Shown here one piece after another: positions 56,601 to 63,697 of a DNA stretch of 64,000 bases. Made by a program: the position numbers and the translations under genes. The DNA is from Geobacter sp. DSM 9736. GTDB taxonomy: Bacteria > Desulfobacterota > Desulfuromonadia > Geobacterales > Geobacteraceae. Every line of letters starts with the position of its first letter. The stretch's first letter is position 1. The stretch is from contig NZ_LT896716.1 in the NCBI RefSeq assembly GCF_900187405.1, positions 2,112,001-2,176,000 of the forward strand, read 5' to 3'. The notes under the pieces are model-generated. The model worked only from the letters and a program-made list of their open reading frames with translations. It was not told the DNA's origin and made no database searches.

Positions 56601-58149
56601 TGAAACGGTGCAGCAATCAGTAGAGTTCCTTTACGCCCGGTACCGTTCCCATTCCGGAGTCAGTGCTGACGGCGAAGATTCCCCTTCCTCCCGGCTACTC
56701 GGCCGGTGGCTGTCATTCTACGGACCTGTGGAAGTTGGGCTGGCATCCCGCACGCTTCCATTCAGACACAATCTTTTCGAAGAGGCGCTCAAGGCAATTG
56801 AGGAGACGGGACAGGTCATAATCGACAACATCTCCGAAGAGAGCGCTCTCCCCGAAATCTGCGATGCATCCAACCTGGAATCCCTCCTCCGCAGCCTGAG
56901 ACGCGCACGGCAGCCCGCCTTCGAGGCACTGGATATCAGTTATCTGCCGCTGTTCCTCGCGACCTTCCAAGGCCTTACAAGACCCGGATCCTCCATTGAG
57001 GATGTCAGGGAAAGGCTTGAACAGCTCTTTGGCCTCCCCCTTGCCGCAGGCGCCTGGGAAGAAGAAATCCTTCCGGCGCGCGCTTCGTCCTACAGCACTT
57101 CCTGGCTCGACAGCCTGATGCACACGAGCGGACTTTCCTGGTTCGGGTGCGGCCTGAGGAGGCTTTCTTTCGCTTTCCCCGAAGATATCCCGCTCTTCAT
57201 GGAAAGGGACCTCAGCTCCGAAAACACCTCACAGGCAGCTGCCCGGCTCATACCTGACCGGAAAGGACGCTACGGATTCCAGGCGCTACGGGCTCACTCA
57301 GGCCTTCCGGCCGATATCGTCTCGAAACAGCTGTGGAACCTAGCCTGGAATGGTATCCTCAGCAACGACTCCTTCGCCACGGTGCGAAAAGGTATAGTGA
57401 GAGGATTTGAAGAACAGGCGGGGCTGGCGCAGGCATCACAGAAGCGCACCACAAGCCGCTGGAAAACAGGCGAGGGCACCGCAGGCAGCTGGTTCCTGCT
57501 GGAAACGACAGGACCTCCCCCCGACGATCCCATCGCAGCGGAAGAACTCAACAAAGAACGGGTACGGGTGCTCATGGCGCGGTACGGAATCCTCTTCCGC
57601 GAGCTTCTGTCCCGTGAGCTCCCCCCCCTGCAATGGCAGAAGATATTCCGCACCCTCAGAATAATGGAACTCTCCGGTGAAATCCTCTCCGGCAGTTTCT
57701 TTACCGGAATTCCCGGGCTGCAGTTCATCTCTACCGAAGCGTTCGGCATTCTCCGCCGGGAACTCCCGGAAGATGCGGTTTACTGGCTGAATGCGACGGA
57801 CCCCGCCTCACTGTGCGGAATCGGTCTCGAAGAAACTAAAGGCGTTCTTCCCCCCCGCGTTCCCGGAACGCATCTCGTTTATCACGGCACTCGTCTTGTT
57901 CTCGTCTCCCGACGTTTAGGAAAGGAGCTGCTTATCAAGGTCCCACACGATGATCCACGACTACGGGAGTACGTCTCTTATTTCAAGGTCCCGCTTTACC
58001 GGGAGTTCAATCCCCGCCCCCACATCCTCGTGGAAAGGATCAACGGCAGGCCCGCCCTGGAATCGCCGTACAGGGCTCTACTGGTGGAGGCTGGTTTCCA
58101 GGAATCCTACAAGGGTCTCGAACTGTGGAAGAGGTACGCTGGCAGCTGA
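53680..58149 (+). CDS. lhr: Lhr-type large ATP-dependent helicase
   Basis: The 1489-residue protein starts at GTG 53680, right after the DUF2845 stop, with no clear ribosome site, so coupling is likely. Helicase motifs: Walker A Ala-Pro-Thr-Gly-Ser-Gly-Lys-Thr (about 43-50), Asp-Glu-Ile-His (about 167), Ser-Ala-Thr (about 203), and Gln-Arg-Ile-Gly-Arg-Ser-Gly-His (about 365). The core is followed by the winged-helix and the long Lhr-specific C-terminal region seen in full-length Lhr (about 1500 residues). Lhr unwinds RNA:DNA and DNA substrates and is linked to repair. Compared with the Lhr-Core form, this is the long form. Confidence 0.93.
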   Translation: MPPDILNRFHPLIRQWFLERFGSPTDVQVRTWAEAVEGRHLLVTAPTGSGKTLAAFLWAINQLVAGVWPRGETRLLYISPLKALNNDVRRNLITPLQQIEALFRAAEIPFPGINVLTRSGDTPGGERQRMLRKPPEILITTPESLNILLTSRSGRHALTGVATVILDEIHAVAGSKRGTHLITGIDRLVLLSGEFQRIALSATVKPLKTIAEFIGGSRRNRSGFVGKREVVTIQADQTKEFRVEVRAPEAPTEGNDDDFWPRLAAECRKIISQHRSTLFFANSRRTTERLTRLINEKEAQEVAYPHHGSLSREIRLAVEDRLKRGELKAIVATNSLELGIDIGHLDSVVLIESPRSISSAIQRIGRSGHGVGEVSRGILFPSHGMDYVEAAVIARAVTERDLEPVRPVESALDILAQIILSMALGEEWDLDELYAFLTLSWPYRNLPRDRFDLVVGMLEGRYADSRIPELRPRVSVDRVTNTIGTKENAALAIYREGGTIPDRGYFELRMKETGAKIGELDEEFVWERRVGETFAFGAQVWQIRDITHNAVEVSPARRSLQIIPFWRGEELDRDFHFSEKISRFLEGWNDRTGEESFVGTISDSYPLDEPAAEALASFLRRQREATGTDLPHRHHLLIERCDAPVEGSDDEQVILHTLWGNGINRPFAFTLAAAWEARHGSPLPCFYNNDGIALLVPRGTDLHRIFSLITAADLDDLLARTLEGTGYFGARFRENAGRALLLSRSGFNRRMPLWLTRLRSKKLLSAAAHYRDFPIRIETWRSCLHDDFELPALRRLLSEIETGEIRLGETRTNVPSPFAEGLIWQQTNRYMYEDDTPENQHTVSGRNFIEELALSPHLRPRIPAKLIDLFESKRQRRAAGYAPDSGRELIDWVKERLLIPMDEWHLLLDAMRRDYGHPPQEVLAGIAERVVKITVPPLQPLACAVEMLPEVAHALGRELEEITIAPLAGGAELRETVQQSVEFLYARYRSHSGVSADGEDSPSSRLLGRWLSFYGPVEVGLASRTLPFRHNLFEEALKAIEETGQVIIDNISEESALPEICDASNLESLLRSLRRARQPAFEALDISYLPLFLATFQGLTRPGSSIEDVRERLEQLFGLPLAAGAWEEEILPARASSYSTSWLDSLMHTSGLSWFGCGLRRLSFAFPEDIPLFMERDLSSENTSQAAARLIPDRKGRYGFQALRAHSGLPADIVSKQLWNLAWNGILSNDSFATVRKGIVRGFEEQAGLAQASQKRTTSRWKTGEGTAGSWFLLETTGPPPDDPIAAEELNKERVRVLMARYGILFRELLSRELPPLQWQKIFRTLRIMELSGEILSGSFFTGIPGLQFISTEAFGILRRELPEDAVYWLNATDPASLCGIGLEETKGVLPPRVPGTHLVYHGTRLVLVSRRLGKELLIKVPHDDPRLREYVSYFKVPLYREFNPRPHILVERINGRPALESPYRALLVEAGFQESYKGLELWKRYAGS

Positions 58150-58233
58150 GAGCCGGACTGCCGCCAGGCGGTTCTCCGGCAGCCTGTCCACCGAAAATTG
58201 CCCATTATCAATTATGCGAATGACGCAACCCTA

Positions 58234-58249
58234 TTTGCATTTCTGCAAA
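58234..58249. promoter_or_regulatory. Candidate enhancer site, perfect palindrome
   Basis: TTTGCA-TTTC-TGCAAA, perfect 6-bp arms, about 235 bp before the predicted sigma-54 start point. It is 106 bp (close to ten helical turns) from the second copy. Confidence 0.6.
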
Positions 58250-58339
58250 AACTGAAACTCCTTCCATCTTTCATCGTGAAACAGCTTGAAATTCTGCGGT
58301 AATTACTCGTCTGATGCGCCTAGTTTCCCCTCAAACATT

Positions 58340-58355
58340 TTTGCATTACTACAAA
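58340..58355. promoter_or_regulatory. Candidate enhancer site, one mismatch
   Basis: TTTGCA-TTAC-TACAAA, one mismatch from the palindrome, about 127 bp before the predicted start point, the usual range for a bacterial enhancer-binding protein. Confidence 0.6.
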
Positions 58356-58449
58356 ATCTCAAGGTGGATAATAATTAGAGCCGGGAACACCCATGTCGCA
58401 AGTACTTGAAAACTAGGGATTTTATTTGTTATACAGAATTTTAGAACAT

Positions 58450-58465
58450 TGGTACGCATGTTGCT
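58450..58465 (+). promoter_or_regulatory. Sigma-54 promoter of OFA transporter
   Basis: TGGTACG-CATG-TTGCT matches TGGCACG-N4-TTGCW with one mismatch and has the required 10 bases between the GG and GC pairs. It lies 49 bases before the start codon. Confidence 0.8.
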
Positions 58466-58513
58466 GAACAGGGAGTCATACCACGCATTCACTACATACG
58501 GAGGTGAGACGAC

Positions 58514-59815
58514 ATGTCAGAAACAATTAAGAACAGGGGATGGCAGGTAGCCATGGCCGGCCTCGGCATCAACCTGGCGCTCGGGGTGCTCTACGCATGG
58601 AGCATATTCAAGGGGGCTATCAAGACCTCTATTGAACAGGGGGGGCCTGACGCATTTCAGTGGAGTCTCTCCTCCATTAACGACCCTTACGCTCTCAGCT
58701 GCCTTATGTTTGCCTTTGCGATGATCCTCGCAGGGAAATGCCAGGACAAGATAGGTCCGGCCCGCACCGCGCTGATAGGCGGACTTCTCGTGGGAGCCGG
58801 CTTCACGCTTATGTCCCTCTCCAACAGCTACGCAGCCTGGGTAACCGGCTTCGGCGTTCTGGCAGGCGCTGGTTTCGGCTTCGGTTACGCTGCTGCTACG
58901 CCGCCGGCCCTTAAATGGTTCTCTTCCTCCAAGACCGGGGTGATCGCCGGCACCGTCGTCGCCGGGTTCGGGCTTGCACCTGTCTATATAGCCCCTCTCT
59001 CCAGCTGGCTTCTCGGGGTTTACGGCATTCAGAAATCGATGCTTTTCCTCGGCATCGGCTTCACCGCTCTGGTGTGCGGCCTTTCGTTTCTCCTCGTGAA
59101 CCCCCCCCAGGGATTCGTGCCGGCCGAGCCTGCAAAAAAAGATGACGCCCCCGCCAAGCCCAAGGCAGCCGTTTACAACGCAAACGTGAGCGAGATGATC
59201 CGCTCTCCGAAATTCTACATTCTCTGGCTGAATTTCTTCATCGGCGCCGGCGCCGGCCTCATGGTCATCGGCAGCGTCGCCGGACTGGCAAAGAAGAGCA
59301 TGGGACCCATGGCTTTTGTTGCCGTTGCGATCATGGCAGTAGGTAACGCCGGCGGGCGCGTCGTCGCCGGCATACTCTCCGACAAGATCGGCCGCAAAGC
59401 GACTCTGACCATCATGCTTGCATTCCAGGCACTCCTCATGTTCGCCGCCATTCCTGTGGTCGGTTCCGGAAGTGCAGTAGCCCTCGTACTCCTCGCCACC
59501 TTCATCGGCTTCAACTACGGCTCCAACCTTGCCCTCTTCCCCTCCTTCGCGAAGGATTACTGGGGCTTCAAGAACTACGGCCTCAACTACGGCACCCTCT
59601 TCACTGCCTGGGGCGTCGGCGGATTCGTCATGGGCCGGGTTTCCGAAATGCTCAACGCCCAGCCAGGCGGCCTGAACAAGTCCTTTATTCTCGCCGGCAC
59701 CCTGCTGGCAACCGGTACCGTTCTCACATTCTTCCTCCGTCAGCAGAAGCCGGTCGAAGTCAAGGCTCCGGTCGTCGTTGGCGAAGCTGTCCCGGTCATG
59801 GAAGAGAGCCGCTAG
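58514..59815 (+). CDS. OFA-family MFS transporter
   Basis: A 433-residue protein with 12 predicted helices. The N-terminal Gly-Ile-Asn-Leu-Ala-Leu-Gly-Val-Leu-Tyr-Ala-Trp-Ser (about 18-30) and Gly-Phe-Gly-Tyr-Ala-Ala-Ala-Thr-Pro (near 122) are typical of oxalate/formate antiporter relatives. Asp-Lys-Ile-Gly-Arg-Lys near 293 is the MFS loop motif. A charged linker rich in Lys/Ala/Pro splits the two halves, and the C-terminus is a soluble Val/Glu-rich tail. It probably carries a small carboxylate; which one is unknown. GGAGGTGA precedes the ATG. The gene is monocistronic, under a sigma-54 promoter. Confidence 0.9.
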   Translation: MSETIKNRGWQVAMAGLGINLALGVLYAWSIFKGAIKTSIEQGGPDAFQWSLSSINDPYALSCLMFAFAMILAGKCQDKIGPARTALIGGLLVGAGFTLMSLSNSYAAWVTGFGVLAGAGFGFGYAAATPPALKWFSSSKTGVIAGTVVAGFGLAPVYIAPLSSWLLGVYGIQKSMLFLGIGFTALVCGLSFLLVNPPQGFVPAEPAKKDDAPAKPKAAVYNANVSEMIRSPKFYILWLNFFIGAGAGLMVIGSVAGLAKKSMGPMAFVAVAIMAVGNAGGRVVAGILSDKIGRKATLTIMLAFQALLMFAAIPVVGSGSAVALVLLATFIGFNYGSNLALFPSFAKDYWGFKNYGLNYGTLFTAWGVGGFVMGRVSEMLNAQPGGLNKSFILAGTLLATGTVLTFFLRQQKPVEVKAPVVVGEAVPVMEESR

Positions 59816-59862
59816 ATCTATCCGCTCCACATGCCTTATTACAGGCAGAGCCAGCAGTAGAA

Positions 59863-59898
59863 AAATTAAGGGTCATGCTACCGCATGACCCTTAATTT
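59863..59898. terminator. Terminator after OFA transporter
   Basis: AAATTAAGGGTCATGC and GCATGACCCTTAATTT form a perfect 16-bp stem with a TACC loop. Confidence 0.92.
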
Positions 59899-59958
59899 AT
59901 TTGAAAAACGGCCAATTCTACGTATAATCCCGGCAATTCATGAGGTGAAGGAGCCAGA

Positions 59959-61104
59959 ATGGATACCACTTACATAAATACCCTCCTCGTTGTCTTTCTC
60001 GTAGTGGCAGCTCTGGCCATCGATGTGGGGTATCTGTACGTGAGCGAGGAAGATCTTCATAATGCCGCAGAGACAGCGGCGCTTACCGGCACCCAGGTAA
60101 TCAAGCAGCGGATTCAGGAACAGATCCACGCCGATCCCTCGAAAATCAGGAATGTTACAAACGATACCGTTCAGACCTCGGCGAGGACAGCGGCTATAGA
60201 CACCGTGTCGGGCAAGCACCGTGCAGTAGCTCTCATGGATATCGTCAACAACAACAGCAACCAGCTGACCACCTCAAACGATATCACCGTCGGCTTCTGG
60301 AATATCAGCACACACACCTACACCCCCGGCGCCTCGCCGGTCAACGCGATGCAGGTCCGGACCAGACGGACGGCCGAAAGCGATACCGTCGGCTTCGGCT
60401 CGGTTGGTGCCTTCATCGCCAGGATATCCGGAGTTGAGAAATTCCACTACACCCCCGAAGCGGTAGCCGCCTTCCCCCCGCGGGCAAATGCAAATTTTGC
60501 ACTCTGCATGGAGGCATGTGAAAGCTCCTGTACGTATCCCAATGTCTGCTCGATACCGGAAAGGAAGATGGTTCGAGATCCGTCGGACCAGCGAAAGGAG
60601 CAGTCGGCCGGAAACCTTTATGCGTATACCTCGCTCCTCTATCCGCCAACCGGCTCGACCAACCTCTCCGACCTCATCTGCATGGAGCTCCCTCCCCAGG
60701 AGGTATGCGGAAAGCAGATCTTCACGTCCGGAAGCGCAGACAACGGCTGGCTCCGGGACATGGAGTCGATGATGTACAACCCGAACGCTGACAAGTCGAA
60801 CAAGGAGATGGACGGCAACGGTGATGTCCGTGGCTGGTGGGTGATCGCACCTGTCACAAAATGTTCACAGGGGCGGCAGGAGGGGGCATTCGAAGGTCGG
60901 GCCGTCTCCGCGTATGCACTGGTCCGCATCAGCAAGATCTGTGCAAGCGGCGCTACGGGCTGCAAGCAGAATTATACGGCCTTCGACGGACCCGGTTCAT
61001 GCGGAAACGACAACAGCCTCTATATTGACCGGATCTCCTGCATCAGTTGCAGCAGCGAGAAGCTGCTCCAGTTCCCCGGCCTGCATCCGGTTGTAGTGAA
61101 ATAA
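59959..61104 (+). CDS. TadG-like membrane-anchored protein
   Basis: GAAGGAG precedes ATG 59959. The 381-residue protein has one N-terminal helix (about 8-25) followed by Asp-Val-Gly-Tyr-Leu-Tyr-Val and Leu-His-Asn-Ala-Ala-Glu-Thr-Ala-Ala-Leu-Thr-Gly (about 34-45), the pattern of the Flp-pilus TadG/TadE-like N-terminus. The remainder is a large exported domain with many Cys (about 14), unlike most TadG proteins. The cytoplasmic part before the helix is very short. No other tad genes are nearby, so it is an orphan. Role unknown. Confidence 0.78.
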   Translation: MDTTYINTLLVVFLVVAALAIDVGYLYVSEEDLHNAAETAALTGTQVIKQRIQEQIHADPSKIRNVTNDTVQTSARTAAIDTVSGKHRAVALMDIVNNNSNQLTTSNDITVGFWNISTHTYTPGASPVNAMQVRTRRTAESDTVGFGSVGAFIARISGVEKFHYTPEAVAAFPPRANANFALCMEACESSCTYPNVCSIPERKMVRDPSDQRKEQSAGNLYAYTSLLYPPTGSTNLSDLICMELPPQEVCGKQIFTSGSADNGWLRDMESMMYNPNADKSNKEMDGNGDVRGWWVIAPVTKCSQGRQEGAFEGRAVSAYALVRISKICASGATGCKQNYTAFDGPGSCGNDNSLYIDRISCISCSSEKLLQFPGLHPVVVK

Positions 61105-61128
61105 TCCCGCCCATTCCATCTACGGAAC

Positions 61129-61157
61129 AAAAAAAGGGCAGCCGTTTCAGGCTGCCC
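61129..61157 (-). terminator. Terminator after small Cys-rich gene
   Basis: GGGCAGCC and GGCTGCCC form an 8-bp stem; the minus strand then has seven T. It serves the leftward gene at 61218 and may also stop rightward transcription. Confidence 0.85.
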
Positions 61158-61217
61158 GTCATCACATGAAGGAGCGTAAAAATTTCTCTGGGACTCGAAT
61201 TCTCTTGTCCCGCCTGT

Positions 61218-61409
61218 TCAGCACCTCACCAGGTTTCCCTGCTCGGCAGGGAAGCGATCGGCCAACTCCTGGTACTTGAGGCATTCCTTATAGCGACAGC
61301 TACAGTACCTGATGATCAGATTCACGTCGTAAGGAGAGATATACCCGCATCCGACGTCGCAGTAGTCATCGCTCTTTCCGTAAAAGGGGCAGATCGTTTC
61401 GGCCGGCAT
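61218..61409 (-). CDS. Small Cys-rich cytosolic protein (63 aa)
   Basis: The 63-residue protein has seven Cys (Ile-Cys-Pro-Phe-Tyr near 7, Tyr-Cys-Asp-Val-Gly-Cys near 17-21, Tyr-Cys-Ser-Cys near 36-38, Glu-Cys-Leu-Lys-Tyr near 43, and the last residue). There is no signal peptide. The spacing suggests a small zinc or iron-sulfur site. The 5' side has a sigma-54 promoter and palindromic sites, and a terminator follows, so the gene is expressed on its own under regulated control. I know no named function. A hairpin AAACCC-GCAA-GGGTTT (61424-61437) lies in its leader. Confidence 0.78.
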   Translation of the reverse strand: MPAETICPFYGKSDDYCDVGCGYISPYDVNLIIRYCSCRYKECLKYQELADRFPAEQGNLVRC

Positions 61410-61539
61410 CGGAGCCTCGTATGTTAAACCCGCAAGGGTTTTCAGACGTGCACGGGGAAAGAAGCCATTCCGCTATCAGGTCGTCACCGGATTGCCAGAC
61501 TTCCGCCCATGCAACTAAAGGAGTAACTCAGGCTGTTAT

Positions 61540-61555
61540 AGCAACACCCATACCA
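61540..61555 (-). promoter_or_regulatory. Sigma-54 promoter of small Cys-rich gene
   Basis: On the minus strand TGGTATG-GGTG-TTGCT has the GG and GC pairs 10 bases apart and differs from the promoter at 58450 in only one of the twelve box positions. It is about 130 bases before the start codon. Confidence 0.75.
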
Positions 61556-61638
61556 CAATTCGCCTCCTCCGCCAGACACTGCAAATCGCCGTAATACTTA
61601 CTGTTTTACAACGATGACCTAATTGTAGGCCGAAATCC

Positions 61639-61654
61639 ATCGCATTGTTGCAAA
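61639..61654. promoter_or_regulatory. Candidate enhancer site, two mismatches
   Basis: ATCGCA-TTGT-TGCAAA: the right arm is perfect and the left has two changes. About 110 bp upstream of the predicted start point. Confidence 0.4.
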
Positions 61655-61784
61655 TGAACTGGAACCCGTACCGGCCGCACCGGCGATACTGCGGCATGTG
61701 ACTGCACCAGATTACCGTTGAAATTTTAGCCAGTTACTGCTCCAGAAGAGATTATTCGCACACATGCAACCATACATTCTCGTT

Positions 61785-61800
61785 TTTGCATGCATGCAAA
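61785..61800. promoter_or_regulatory. Candidate enhancer site, perfect palindrome
   Basis: TTTGCA-TGCA-TGCAAA, a fully symmetric 16-mer, about 260 bp upstream of the predicted start point of the Cys-rich gene. Confidence 0.6.
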
Positions 61801-61848
61801 TGTCCGTTGTGGCGGCAGCTCCAGACACTGTGAACAGTGGGGTAAGCT

Positions 61849-62268
61849 CTACCTGATGGTCTTGCTGACCTCGTTGGAATACCCGCTTTCGGTGCCTGAA
61901 GAGTCATAAGCGGAAACGGCAAAGTAGTATGTGCCCTGCGCCAGATCCCTTATTGAGCAGCTCGTCGAGTTTCCCACGTCGATGGTCTTGGCGTAGGCAC
62001 CCGAAGAGGGTCCGTAACTTACTTTGTACCCGGCGACAGCTGAATTACCGCCGCTCGATGCATCCCATGCCAGATTGGCGACTCCCACCGTAACCGCCCC
62101 TCCACCATTGTTATCGGTCCCTGCAGAAGGATTCCCTTCCGGCGCCGGTGCCGGCCCGGGAGCCTGGGCCTCCGCCGAAGCAGACGCGCCTCCGCCTCCG
62201 CCCCCGCCACAGCCGGTCACGCCTCCTAAAAGGCTCATACAGAGAATTACTGCACTGAGATATCGCAT
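61849..62268 (-). CDS. FN3-domain lipoprotein
   Basis: A 139-residue lipoprotein: signal with lipobox Val-Thr-Gly-Cys (Cys about residue 20), seven consecutive Gly, an Ala/Pro/Gly linker, and one fibronectin type III module (about 62-139; Leu-Ala-Trp-Asp-Ala-Ser, Gly-Tyr-Lys-Val-Ser-Tyr-Gly, Tyr-Phe-Ala-Val-Ser-Ala-Tyr-Asp). It is surface or periplasmic; the role is unknown. Confidence 0.88.
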   Translation of the reverse strand: MRYLSAVILCMSLLGGVTGCGGGGGGGASASAEAQAPGPAPAPEGNPSAGTDNNGGGAVTVGVANLAWDASSGGNSAVAGYKVSYGPSSGAYAKTIDVGNSTSCSIRDLAQGTYYFAVSAYDSSGTESGYSNEVSKTIR

Positions 62269-62290
62269 TGTATCCCCCTTCCGAAAAGTC

Positions 62291-62311
62291 AGCCGGCTTA
62301 AAGCGCCGGCT
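62291..62311 (-). terminator. Hairpin terminator after DUF4124 gene
   Basis: AGCCGGC and GCCGGCT form a 7-bp stem; on the minus strand ACTTTTC follows. It lies between the leftward DUF4124 gene and the lipoprotein gene. Confidence 0.5.
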
Positions 62312-62401
62312 CTGTTTCATGAGGGGAATACTACCTGTAACTGAAGATAATTAACGTGACGGGTGTCACTCCAGGTAACGAATTTAGGGGGGGCCCCGCA
62401 G

Positions 62402-62725
62402 TCACTCGTCCCGGGGTATACGGCGCGACCTTGTAGTTTCCGGCTTTGCCCGACTATCTCCCGGAACATTTGGGCTTGCAGAAGGTGGAGGCAGCGGCAA
62501 TGGGATTGACGGAGAAGCCCCCTGCTGTCCCAAAGACGCCGGCTGGTCCTTTTTCTGCTCCCCCGGCATATTGGGAAGGACTTTGGCGGTGTTACGGTAT
62601 TTTTGCGGTATGGTGTCGGGAAGATTTGTATAGTGGACCGTGCCGCCGGAGTCCTTCCATCGGTAAATTTCCGCCGAAGCCGTGCCGGCAATCAGGACCA
62701 GCAATGCGATTACGATTGGTTTCAT
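62402..62725 (-). CDS. Exported DUF4124 protein
   Basis: Start 62725 follows GGAGAG and yields 107 residues. The signal peptide (first 18 residues, Ala-Ser-Ala) is followed at once by the DUF4124 motif Ile-Tyr-Arg-Trp-Lys-Asp-Ser-Gly-Gly-Thr-Val-His-Tyr-Thr-Asn (about 20-34). A Pro/Ser-rich C-terminal half follows. Such proteins are periplasmic, function unknown. Confidence 0.85.
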   Translation of the reverse strand: MKPIVIALLVLIAGTASAEIYRWKDSGGTVHYTNLPDTIPQKYRNTAKVLPNMPGEQKKDQPASLGQQGASPSIPLPLPPPSASPNVPGDSRAKPETTRSRRIPRDE

Positions 62726-62816
62726 TATCTCTCCACCGGCAAAAGCATAAACGGGTATGGTTAACAGCCCCCAGGCGGCCGACAGTACGGGGCGAGACGG
62801 AAGCGGACGATGAAAC

Positions 62817-62846
62817 AAAAAGGGGAAGAGACACGGCCTCTTCCCC
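62817..62846 (-). terminator. Terminator after single-domain response regulator
   Basis: GGGGAAGAG and CTCTTCCCC form a 9-bp stem with a 7-base loop, followed on the minus strand by CTTTTTG. Confidence 0.8.
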
Positions 62847-62859
62847 CTTTGGAACCGGT

Positions 62860-63237
62860 TCATAAACCGAGCAGTGTCTCCCGCACCTTGTCGACCATCA
62901 GCTGATGCCCGAAAGGCTTGCGAATGTAGCCTTCGGAGCCCGACGCTATGGAAAGGCGACGCAGTTCCTGGTCAGGCTTGGAGGACAGAAGAAGAATCGG
63001 GATCTTTTTCGTCTGCCCATTATCCTTGAGCATCCTGGCTTTCTTGTCCCCATCAAGCGTGGGAAGCATGACATCCATTACAATCAGGTCAGGCGGGTTG
63101 TTACTGAAAATGGTAGAATCGGCCTCCTTGGCACTCAAGGCGGTGACGACCTCGAAGCCCCCCCCTTCCAAGGCTTCCCGTGCCATGGCAAGAACGATTT
63201 CGCTATCGTCCACTACCAGGATTCTCTTTTTATCCAT
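62860..63237 (-). CDS. Single-domain response regulator (CheY/PilH-like)
   Basis: A 125-residue receiver domain without output: Val-Asp-Asp near 9-11, phospho-Asp in Val-Met-Asp-Val-Met-Leu-Pro (about 55), and Lys in Tyr-Ile-Arg-Lys-Pro-Phe-Gly (about 107). GGAGGGGG lies upstream. It could be a CheY-like motility protein or part of another phosphorelay; no kinase adjoins. A TTTGTA-N4-TGCAAA palindrome lies about 105 bp upstream. Confidence 0.92.
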   Translation of the reverse strand: MDKKRILVVDDSEIVLAMAREALEGGGFEVVTALSAKEADSTIFSNNPPDLIVMDVMLPTLDGDKKARMLKDNGQTKKIPILLLSSKPDQELRRLSIASGSEGYIRKPFGHQLMVDKVRETLLGL

Positions 63238-63339
63238 ACCCCCTCCTGAGCAGAACGAAAATTTGAAACGATTGTTCTATATCATATTTCAAGAATGCCC
63301 TAACACCTTTTTTTCAGCTCTTGAGGGCTTAGAACATTT

Positions 63340-63355
63340 TTTGTAAGGCTGCAAA
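63340..63355. promoter_or_regulatory. Palindrome related to the sigma-54-linked sites
   Basis: TTTGTA-AGGC-TGCAAA, one mismatch from the TTTGCA-N4-TGCAAA palindromes at 58234 and 61785. It is upstream of the response regulator at 62860. No sigma-54 promoter was found here. Confidence 0.35.
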
Positions 63356-63378
63356 GTTTGCTATCCGGCCGGTCCCGA

Positions 63379-63591
63379 TTAATGCGTCCCGACGGAAAAA
63401 TCCACCTCGCGGCATTCTTCCCGTGTCCAGGAATCGAGTCCCCCATCATTCAAACGCACCTGCACCGTTCCCCCCTCATAGGTACACCCGAAAGAGTATC
63501 CAACTTCACCGCTCCTCAGGTTTCTAAGTGCTACCGACTCCTCACGCTGCTCAGTAATGTAACATATACGGTCATAGTCACGTTCTCTCAT
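63379..63591 (-). CDS. Hypothetical protein (70 aa)
   Basis: Start 63591 has AAGGAGG nine bases before it. The 70-residue protein begins Met-Arg-Glu-Arg-Asp-Tyr-Asp and has a beta-rich pattern (Val-Ala-Leu-Arg-Asn-Leu, Gly-Tyr-Ser-Phe-Gly-Cys, Val-Gln-Val-Arg-Leu) that could be a small beta barrel. No signal peptide. Family not recognised. Confidence 0.6.
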   Translation of the reverse strand: MRERDYDRICYITEQREESVALRNLRSGEVGYSFGCTYEGGTVQVRLNDGGLDSWTREECREVDFSVGTH

Positions 63592-63697
63592 GCAGATCGC
63601 CTCCTTTCCTGAATTCATTATAGCAAGAAAAGGAGAGATTTGAAAATGACATTCAGAAAGCTTGCGGCGCATCCTACGCCGGCCAGTGGGACACCCC

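Larger units (their letters stand above)
58150..58513. other. Regulatory region of the OFA transporter gene
   Basis: The 364-bp stretch has no gene. It holds a weak hairpin after lhr (CTGCCG/CGGCAG, 58158-58182), two copies of a TTTGCA-N4-TGCAAA palindrome (58234-58249, 58340-58355), and a sigma-54 promoter (58450-58465). Confidence 0.7.
61410..61848. other. Regulatory region of the small Cys-rich gene
   Basis: The 439-bp stretch has no gene. It contains a leader hairpin (61424-61437), a minus-strand sigma-54 promoter (61540-61555), an imperfect palindrome (61639-61654) and a perfect palindrome (61785-61800), arranged like the region before the OFA transporter. Confidence 0.7.

Noticed and set aside
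53680-58149. Two overlapping antisense frames of 425 and 208 codons inside lhr
   Set aside because: They mirror helicase codons on the opposite strand and have no ribosome sites or family motifs.
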